Shown here: piece after piece, positions 1 to 8,000 of the stretch
How the letters are laid out: every line of letters starts with the position of its first letter
Numbering within the stretch: position 1 is the first letter of the stretch
Assembly (NCBI GenBank): GCA_013817115.1
Contig: JACDDG010000036.1
Span: forward strand, 1-11,970
Origin: Parachlamydiaceae bacterium
Lineage (GTDB): Bacteria; Chlamydiota; Chlamydiia; Chlamydiales; Parachlamydiaceae
Length of the DNA stretch: 11,970 nt
Direction: 5' to 3'
Program-made: the position numbers and the translations under genes
Notes under the pieces: generated by a model
The model's input: the letters and a program-made list of their open reading frames with translations, nothing else
Database searches by the model: none
Told to the model about the DNA's origin: nothing

Positions 1-72
1 GCCCCGGGATTAAGCGATCAAAAACGACCCCATATTATAATATTGGGTCATTTGATCGCTTAATCGCGGGGC
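1..72. repeat. 72-bp near-perfect palindrome (two repeat copies head to head)
   Basis: Positions 1-22 and 51-72 are inverted repeats matching at 21 of 22 positions, with the only mismatch at base 7. Inside them, 26-36 and 39-49 also pair, apart from one mismatch (31/44). The right half is the start of a repeat that recurs at 1610-1678. The left half is the same sequence inverted, and it probably continues beyond the window edge. The palindrome lies about 180 bp beyond the stop codon of the aminopeptidase gene. Confidence 0.85.
19..49 (-). terminator. Possible intrinsic terminator downstream of the aminopeptidase gene
   Basis: Read on the minus strand, a stem of GACCC with GGGTC, extended by AT pairs with one A-G mismatch and closed by a TATA loop, is followed directly by GTTTTTG. 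This is the hairpin plus T-run layout of a Rho-independent terminator. It sits about 200 nt past the aminopeptidase stop codon. The stem is AT-rich above the five G/C-containing base pairs, and it competes with the larger 1-72 palindrome, so its function is uncertain. Confidence 0.35.
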
Positions 73-117
73 TTTCTCAAAGCCAAAAATCCAACATTTG
101 GACGCACTTCGGCATAA
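45..117 (+). repeat. Interspersed repeat, copy A
   Basis: The block 51-84 matches 1615-1648 at 33 of 34 positions (they differ at 77/1641). Similarity continues more weakly through 85-117, matching 1649-1679 with small gaps and substitutions. The core includes a small perfect hairpin, GGCTTT-CTC-AAAGCC, at 70-84, which is kept in copy B with loop CCC. The copy lies downstream of the aminopeptidase gene in the same orientation as copy B upstream. I found no ORF that would explain it. Confidence 0.8.
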
Positions 118-248
118 AATTCTGACTTGTTGTTGGTTCTACAGTTTCTGCCGGGTAATTTTGTATTAATTCAAAAGAAAAATAGTCATGCCAATTTCTG
201 CGTAGTCAATTTTTTCCCAATAAAAGACAACTAAATCAAAATTTTAAA

Positions 249-1559
249 TCAAGTAGTAAACTCACTTGTTAGCAGAGTCTTCAGCAGTTTACACATGTAA
301 ACATGATCCAACAAGCTCCCAGTTTCTTCGATAGCGTGCATTTCTAGGATTGGAGCTCCAATGTCGACCGCAGGAATGCCTAATCGGGGAGCTGCAATGT
401 TGCCAATTGTGCTGCCACAAAGAGTATCAGATCTTATGACAAAATTCTGGATAGGTACGCCAGAACGAATCCCAGCAAGTTGAATCCATGATGCAGATTT
501 GGAGTCAGTCGCATAGCTTTGATTTGCATGATGTTTAATAACGGGACCCATTCCGAGAAGTGGTGAATGGTTGGCTTCATGTTTTCCTATATAATTTGGA
601 TGTCTCCCATGCGCTACATCCACAGAAATTAAGCTAGAATTGGCTTTTAACATAGCAATTTCTTGGGGTGACAATTCGGAATTATCGCAAATTCTATTCA
701 ATACACTTTCAAGAAAATTAGATCCTGCCCCTTTGTATGAATCAGATCCCACTTCTTCATGATCCCAACAAACAACCATTTTAATCTGAGTCTCTTCCGG
801 TTGCTGAGATTCTAACAGGCTGAATAAACAGGCGTGCGCGCCAAGAAGATTATCCAGGCGTGGAGAAAAAATAAATTGGTCATTAACTATCTCTGGTAAT
901 TCAGTGGGTACAAAAAAAAGATCATGGCTCAGCAATTTAGAAAAAGGGATGATTTTTTTAAGCTCTGCTTCAAGATTAAATGGCTCCTCAGCTAGCAAAC
1001 CACAAAGAACAGGCAAATGATCTTGAAAGTTAATTTCAATTTTATCCTTTTGGGTGCGTTCCAAACTAATTGCTACATAGGGAATTCTACCAACTGTTTT
1101 TCCAAGATCAATTAACGAAGTTTGGCATTTTCCAAATCCATCTAAATAAGTGATTTGGCCAGCAATTCCGAGCTTTCTGCCCATCCATGAGGGTGTAATA
1201 GGGCTACCATAGACTTCAGGAGAAAGTAGTATAGCGTTGTCCACAGCTTTTGTAGGCATTGGCTTTAGTTTTAACCCGGGGCTATCTGTGTGTGCTCCTA
1301 GGATGCAAACACTTCTCGGCTTAGAGATAGGCATGATAAGAGCGATAAATGAAGAAGAGTCTCTAGCAATAAAATATTTTTCCCCAGAAGTTATTTTCCA
1401 CAGGCGATTTTCTCTTAATTCTGTAAATCCATTTTGTGCAACACACAATTCCACTGCGGAAGCGCCGGCATGGTAAGCTGTTGGGGAAGATTTTATAAAT
1501 TTCAATAATTCTATGATTTCTTTTCTGTCAGAAAGATTGTTCTGATCTATATCTGTCAT
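249..1559 (-). CDS. apeB: M18-family zinc aminopeptidase (aspartyl aminopeptidase-like)
   Basis: A cytosolic di-zinc exopeptidase that removes N-terminal residues from peptides; family members often prefer acidic or neutral N-termini. The expected M18 metal and catalytic residues are all visible: HTDSP (His90 zinc ligand, Asp92), SPRLDN (Asp236, bridging ligand), DHEEVGS (Glu268 general base, Glu269 ligand), DVAH (Asp314) and EMHAIEE (His408). The assignments follow the yeast and bacterial M18 pattern. The length of 436 residues matches the bacterial family, so the gene looks complete and functional. There is no signal peptide. The ATG at 1559 is preceded on the minus strand by AAGG (1566-1569) six bases away, which supports this start. 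The gene is divergent from the giant gene, appears to stand alone, and is flanked by copies of a palindromic repeat. The symbol is by family resemblance; the exact substrate preference cannot be read from the sequence. Confidence 0.95.
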   Translation of the reverse strand: MTDIDQNNLSDRKEIIELLKFIKSSPTAYHAGASAVELCVAQNGFTELRENRLWKITSGEKYFIARDSSSFIALIMPISKPRSVCILGAHTDSPGLKLKPMPTKAVDNAILLSPEVYGSPITPSWMGRKLGIAGQITYLDGFGKCQTSLIDLGKTVGRIPYVAISLERTQKDKIEINFQDHLPVLCGLLAEEPFNLEAELKKIIPFSKLLSHDLFFVPTELPEIVNDQFIFSPRLDNLLGAHACLFSLLESQQPEETQIKMVVCWDHEEVGSDSYKGAGSNFLESVLNRICDNSELSPQEIAMLKANSSLISVDVAHGRHPNYIGKHEANHSPLLGMGPVIKHHANQSYATDSKSASWIQLAGIRSGVPIQNFVIRSDTLCGSTIGNIAAPRLGIPAVDIGAPILEMHAIEETGSLLDHVYMCKLLKTLLTSEFTT

Positions 1560-1585
1560 GGATTACCTTTTAAAGGGGCGTTTGT

Positions 1586-1591
1586 TTTATA
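1586..1591 (-). promoter_or_regulatory. Possible -10 box for the aminopeptidase gene
   Basis: On the minus strand this reads TATAAA and would place the transcript start about 20 nt before the ATG. No good -35 box is found at the expected distance. The box overlaps the outer edge of repeat copy B, so the repeat may contribute to the promoter. This is a weak call. Confidence 0.25.
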
Positions 1592-1678
1592 CAGAAGCGT
1601 TCAAATTTTGGGTTTTTGATCGCTTAATCGCGGGGCTTTCCCAAAGCCAAATCCAAAATTTGAATGCTCTTGGGTATA
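1588..1678 (+). repeat. Interspersed palindromic repeat, copy B (MITE-like)
   Basis: A 91-bp imperfect palindrome. The arms 1596-1615 and 1649-1668 pair at 18 of 20 positions; the other two would be G-U pairs in a plus-strand RNA. After a two-base offset the pairing resumes and ends in TATAC (1588-1592) and GTATA (1674-1678). The centre holds the core shared with copy A and the small hairpin GGCTTT-CCC-AAAGCC (1634-1648). It lies 29 bp before the aminopeptidase start codon. Size and shape resemble a non-autonomous mobile repeat, but no clear target-site duplication was identified. Confidence 0.75.
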
Positions 1679-1768
1679 AGAGTAGCATATTATTTTTAAA
1701 GGGACAATAGGGGTAACAGAGTGACCAAGCAGTGTCGAGCAATATCTTTAACATTTTACGCTGAGCAG

Positions 1769-1795
1769 CTTATACCGAAGAGTGTTCCAATTTTT
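1769..1795 (-). repeat. Partial inverted copy of the repeat (tail half)
   Basis: The reverse complement matches the tail of copy B (1654-1680) at about 22 of 27 positions, including the shared CTCTT and GGTATAAG blocks. The conserved core with the GGCTTT hairpin is absent, so this is a fragment or a diverged end. The rest of the 1560-2063 intergenic stretch holds only the promoter and ribosome sites listed separately and no convincing gene. Confidence 0.5.
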
Positions 1796-1963
1796 ATAAA
1801 ACATCTGCTTGGTTTTCTAGTTTTGCCATATTGACTTCTTCGTTCACGCGAACTTCCATGGTTTGGTTTACATAAAAAAGATTTTTTTGTTAGTTTCGTA
1901 TTTCAAATTTGATTTATTATGTCGTCTTTTTATTTTCTCCTACTCCATCTTTTGTTAACTTAT

Positions 1964-1992
1964 TTGCTTAAAATCAAGTTAGATACTATAAT
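1964..1992 (+). promoter_or_regulatory. Sigma-70-type promoter for the giant gene
   Basis: TTGCTT (1964-1969) is followed after exactly 17 bp by a perfect TATAAT (1987-1992). The predicted transcript start near 1999 gives a leader of about 65 nt before the ATG at 2064. The surrounding DNA is very AT-rich, which favours chance -10 matches, but the spacing and the position in front of the gene support the call. Confidence 0.6.
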
Positions 1993-2052
1993 TAAAATAA
2001 AGGCGTATAAAAGTTATTTTTAACTAGCATAAATGTTTAAAATTTGCAAACC

Positions 2053-2057
2053 AAGGA
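2053..2057 (+). promoter_or_regulatory. Ribosome binding site of the giant gene
   Basis: AAGGA lies six bases before the ATG at 2064. This good Shine-Dalgarno match fixes the start of the 3,221-residue ORF and argues for normal bacterial translation of this eukaryote-like protein. Confidence 0.75.
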
Positions 2058-2063
2058 ATCTTT

Positions 2064-5000
2064 ATGGTTAATTTCAATCAAGAAGGCTTAAATTTTAGTT
2101 ATCAGCCTTTAAGGCAAGGTAAGGAGGAGAGAAGTCGTAAGAGCACTCAAAAGGCCACTATTTCTTACCAGATTTTAAATTCACAAGGAGAAGTGACGGA
2201 ATCCGCACACACCAAAATCAATGAACTCTTTACTCTCGTCGACAAAATGCTCGTCAGCCAGGAGATCGGCACGGATAAAACCCATAATCATGACATGGTC
2301 GTTCAGCATTTGGAATCCGACTCATTCCTAATAAAAATTGATAACCAGACAGCTTTTAAGGTGGCCCTAAGCGACAAGCAAAGGGTCGAGGTAAGTGAGA
2401 GTCGCCAAGTCGCTCAACCCTTCTCCAAGCCACTGCCATTAGCATCTAATTTACTTGCCGGCATTGATGACAAAAAGCTAGCCTTTACTCAGGGAGACAC
2501 CTTCATTTTACGAAGCGGCTTAGAAGGTGGAAGTACCATCAGCAATTTGCAATTTCTGATGCCCTCCATAGAATCCGATCCCTATTTGAAAGGCAATCTA
2601 GATCTCGCCCCTCTGCAAGAATGCTTGTTAAGAGAATTAAAGGAGAGGCCGACTTTTGACCCCAAAAGAAACGTGCATCAAATTTATTATAAAGAGATGA
2701 AAACATATGCTAAAAATTTGGCGCAGCAAGTTGAGGAATTGGAAGTGGGGAAAAAACTCATTTTATCCGGTGGCTGGGCAAGCTCCGGCTCCGGCCATGC
2801 GATGATCTATCTGATTGAAAAAACTGACAACAAAACCTATGCGTTCACTATCCTAAATACCGGTGCTGGATTAGAAAAATATCATAGTTCCCAGCGAGTA
2901 GGGTACAAAAGAAACTACCGCCCGGTACTTAGACTAACAGGTGTTGATGCGCAGCGATTAACTAAACCGGAAATTTTTGAATCACTGCTGGAACTTCAGA
3001 TAAGCATCCAGCCGGGAGGATACTCTTGGGAGCACGATTCTAGCGATATTTATGAGCGCATTGTGCCTGCATTGCAAGGTCGAAGAGATCATGCTTATGA
3101 GAATAATTCGTTGTTAATCACCGCTCAACGTTCCGGGACATGTGCCTGGAAAGTGATAATGAAGCTCATTCAGGTACTGGTAAAAAGCGATTCCAAAAGC
3201 ACCGAACCTTACAAAAAATTTGTTTTCGCCCTGCGCGGCGATAGTCTTAAAGCCTTCTATAACAGAATCGTCAATCGCGAACTTGAAATTACTGATGAGC
3301 GGTTGCAGCTATTAAAATTAAGTACTGAGAATTTTGCACGCTCTGCGAGCAAACAGCATCGCGAAGGACTTATCTCCCAATCTGAACTCTCTGGGATTAA
3401 AAATTTTACGAACATCATCTTAGACGACATCCATAAGTTTTTAGTATCTCCAAAAGCGATCTCCCCCCTTAACTTTAAGTTTAATAATTTCAGCGCGGGT
3501 CTACTGGCGGCAGAAATTTTTAATGAGCATACTCCCACATTAAGGGTGATCGAAGAGTGGAGTCGCGCTGCGACCGTCACTCAATTGCCAACTTATACAA
3601 CATTGCCTGCAAATCCTAAAGAACTTAACGAACTTCTACAAAAAGTGGTCGTCACCTGTAAAGAACTCCAAAATCAACAATCCGCGCGCGTTTCATTGGA
3701 TAAAGTAGTCGAACTTGTTAAGGCGATCCCTTTGAACGCGTTGGAATCCGAAGGTTATTGGGATCAGTTTTCTGCGCAAGCGACAGAAGAAGAGATCAAA
3801 AATACTATCGGCCTGGTCGATGAAATTAGTGGACTGTACTTTTCCGGCATCTCACTTATTCCTGAAACCGAACGCGGCACCCCCGACCAATATGCAGTGC
3901 AGATGATTCTACTGGCAGCGACGGACAAATTGGTCGATGCTCTCCCCGGTCCTTTTAAAAATAGGACTCGCTTAAGGCACATCGAAGGATTAGAAATCTG
4001 GAATAGAAACCCTTTCGCCATTGTTAACGACGGTCAATTAAGGGAGATACTTTCTCTGAGCCGTAAATTTTGTGTGAATAAATGTGATTTATTCGCATTT
4101 CCAACAGATTTGTTTTCCACTGAAATTACTCTTAATTTTAAAAACGGCAAACTATTAATCCCAAGTTATAGTTTAAGCCTACTTGAACTCATATACAATC
4201 AATCAGATTTTAAAGAGAAATTGTTAAAAATATGGCCTGAACTTGAAGATGCTAGCGATTTTTCACTTTTAGAAAAAGCGATTAAGGAGTTTAACGATGA
4301 TCTTACGCGAGAGAGTCCCACAACGAGTGACTTATTCCCCGGTTATATTTTTGCAGAAATGGCGCAATTACTGCGACTTGAATATTTTAGTAGAAATCCT
4401 CATTTGCAGAAAATGACACAAAAAGAAGGTAAGACCGTCGGCAAACTTAATTTCAAACTTATCTTTCTTCAAGATAAGATCAAACTGGAAGGCCAACTTA
4501 CAGGAACTTTTAAATTATCCTCTATTGAAAGACCTGCTTTTGATGAAGATCAAATCCTTTTTAAAGATCGATCTGCCTACACATTTGAGAGTGATAAGAA
4601 AAACAAATTTGAAAGTGGACGAAATTTGGCAATTAAGCATCCAGGATTAGCCAAGGTATTTCTTCCAAGGCGTGGTAATGATTTTTTAAGCTCTAGAATT
4701 TGGAAAACGGATAGCAATGACGCGGTCGTTAAACAATCTTTAGCAGGCTTAAGTCGACATGAAACACAGCAGCTTGCTTATTACTTCTCCAATGACTTAA
4801 TCAGAATTCCAGGTCTTATCGCATACTTTAAAGAGCAACCCACTAAATTTCTCGATAGAGATTATCAACTTTTTTTCTACCATGGCTTGTTCAGTGGTGA
4901 CTTGCTGGAGAGCCAAATCAAAAGTAACCCTGTCGCTACAAAGTTATTGGTAGATTTTTTAGAGGGGCAATACATTTTACATAAAAATATGGGAAATATT

Positions 5001-8000
5001 CAGGAAGAACTTTATTTTTTATGGATATTAAATTTGCTATCCAACTTTTCGATTCCTGTCCCCAATCATAACACACATTCAGAATTGCAAAACTTGATCT
5101 CGGAAATAAAAGGGGTCGATATAGAAGCGCAAAGGCTTAAAGCGTTGGCCTACGCGCTTCTTATTGCTTCGCAAAAACAGAATGTGAACCTAAGCGATCC
5201 CGAATGTGCAGAGCTCATCCAAGCATACATGTTTGTGCGGGTGATGGGGTATAATCACGAGTTATCGCATCCCTCCATAGATAGCAATATGCAAGATACC
5301 ATGGCTCGGGTAAACATGCTTGTGGACAAGCGCGATCCCTCATTTTACAAGCCTATTTTACAAGTCATTTCAAAGGAATGTCTAAATGTCACTCAAAATG
5401 AATGGATATCTAATAACGGTCAATATGAGGATAGGAAAAATGGCTATCGAATCGATTTAAAAGCGTTTTCCATTGCACACGGATCTGAACTTATTGGAGG
5501 TCTACCGGAAACTATCACGCGTGAACCGCACTTCCAAATGCTATTCAATACCAAAACGGTCATCGCCAAAATTCCTGAGCCTGGGATCTACACTTTTACG
5601 CTTCCCCATGGTTCAGATGAAGGTAAAACTGTGGACTATCAACTTTTTTATTCTAAAGAAGATTCGCGTTTAAAAATTCAAAAGCGCTTGAATGGGGAGT
5701 GGCTCACCTTTCTTCCCTCTGAGCAAATTAAGTCTGTGATTCCTCCGAAAGGATTAGTAGAAAACCATTTTCACTGGGTAGCGAAAAGTGAAGAGGGCCT
5801 TGCTCACATTTACATTGAACAGCAAAATAATGAGCAGTTAGTTGCGGTTGTCAATCTGCATGCAACTGATTTAAATAATCCTCAAAGCAAATATGCCATC
5901 GACACGATCCAGGAGATCAATGCCATAAAAGAGAGTCCAAAATTTTTAAAAGATATTTATAAAGTTAATGCCCCCCTTGGGCAGCTATTTACTTTTCAAC
6001 CTAAGGAGCTGGTGCAGCTTTGGGGTGATCAGCACTCATCGGAGCTCGAATTTCCTCAGTTAAATATTGCTTTTCATTATAATAATAAGGGAGAGGCTAT
6101 TTATTCATTCGATCCTCAATACAAAATGGCTGTACGCCAAACTCCTCCCGCCGGACTTTCAGAATTTTCCGGCTTTTTGAAAATTGAAATCAAAGGGAAA
6201 AATACGAAAATAAAATATCTTATCCCCAAGGAGCCTTTAAGTTTAACTTCCGCTTTAAAAGGGCGGCTCAAAACAGATAAGGAGATTGAAAATCCCAACG
6301 CTCCTAATGACATATCCGTAGATCGAAAAGCCAAAGTTGGCGGTCTAGGCCGGCACATCCAAATTGAACATCAAGAGACTAACACCGATTTTTTTGAATT
6401 TCAGGAAGTTGAGGGCAAATTAGTAGGAAAGACAGTTGAAGAAAACTTGTATTTAGCTTACCTCCATTTTGCCCACAAAAATGCTGAAGTTGCCTTTAGG
6501 CTTTTATCCCAAACAATTGCGGGGAAACCGCTAGGCTATAATGAAAGTGAGGATACAATCGTTAAATGGTTCGACAAATATATCGAAGCTTTTGACGCCA
6601 ACACCCCTCAAGCTAAAGCTTTGCAATTAAAATTTCTTTACCTAAAAGTTCGCAATCAGGCTCCTTTTAAAGACGAGAAATTTACGAAAACACTTTCAGA
6701 TACCATTTCTCAAGCTCTGATAAGTTACTATCCTTTATCGCATCATACTGAAATTTGGACAATGACAAGGGCCGAAGAATTGGAATTGTTAGAATTTGTC
6801 GCCAAAAATCTTGGTTCCCTTCCGGAAATGCTCAGCATACGAAAGGCTCAATTAGAGAAAGCTGCTGACCAATTGACAAATCAATGGCTAGGAGATCTAG
6901 AGATCAATGCATATAATTCTAAGATCAATATTCCTACGGCAATCGAATTTGATGAAATTGACTCTTTAAATTTAAATAAAATAATTCTTGAGCTGCAAAA
7001 TGCCCAGAAACCCAATCCCGTCTTTTATTTAGATGGTGAAAAATGGTTGGCCGATGGATATAACCAGCTGCTTGAATTGGCCTGCTCAGACAATGAAGAA
7101 GAGCGTAAGAGCATGCTCTCCACAGTTTCATTATTAAAAATTTCTTCTAAATCTAAATTATATCCACTTGTCAAAATGTTGCTGCTTTTTGCAGCGCATG
7201 CTACCTCTGAAATGCGGATAGCATTAAAAAGTGAAGACTTTATCAAAAATACTCCCGAAATTGAAAAACTTAAGGCACAATGCCTTCAAATTGAAGCTTC
7301 GAAGGGAGTTACCATTGATGAAATTTTAACTCATGAAGATATTAACACTCCCCTAGAAAAGTTGGTGTCTAACGGCAATCTGAAATTTGCCTCCTTAAAA
7401 CCTTCTTCTCAGCCATCCCAAAAATTTGAACCGCTGGCAAACTTTAAAACGGTTGCACCTTCCGTCTTAGGAATTTTAGAAATGGGAGGAATTGTTATTG
7501 ATCGAGTTGGCAGAAATTCAAGCCTAAAATTTCCGCAAATGCTTGCTAAAAGCTTAAATCCCCCCAAAGGGGAATCAACAGTCGTGCAAAAAGAATTCCA
7601 GCGCGTGCAGAGTAGTATCATCAATAATTTTGAAGAGATGAAGACAACGAAAACGCTAAATATTACGCCGGAAATATTCCTACAATTAGTGAAACACCCC
7701 CGTATCTTTGACGTCGAGATCAAAGCGCGCAAATTACAGGCTGAGAAGCAGAAAGAAGATATTCTGGCATTAGCCAACCAACTGCCGATTGAATCCACAG
7801 ACTCTTTAATCCATGCGCTGCAACTCCTGGGAAAGAAAAAACGAGAATTTTCTATTGATGATCTGATCATTTTATTCTTACAAAAGGATGGCGCTGCTTT
7901 ACAACAACGCAATCCCGCTCTCTCCGTGACAGGCATTCAAGAACTTAGCATGTTGCTGACCATGTATTTGCTTAATACTACCGAAATAACTCACTTAGAA

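Noticed and set aside
1588..1755. Minus-strand 55-codon ORF running through repeat copy B.
   Set aside because: About half of it is the palindromic repeat itself, so the open frame is most simply explained as a by-product of the repeat. No start signal was seen.
1794..1859. Minus-strand 21-residue ORF (MEVRVNEEVN...) in the intergenic region.
   Set aside because: There is no ribosome binding site, and an in-frame stop lies shortly upstream. It could be a remnant of a decayed gene, but nothing recognisable supports this.
2622..2624. Cys187 as an alternative nucleophile paired with His245 in conventional papain order.
   Set aside because: Its context (LQECLLREL) is a plain helix-like sequence without the Gln or Gly-x-Cys-x-Trp setting found around Cys360.
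7409..7936. Minus-strand 175-codon open frame inside the giant gene.
   Set aside because: It is antisense to an intact coding frame, has odd composition (rich in Ser, Cys and Phe) and no recognisable motif. It is a shadow of the giant gene.
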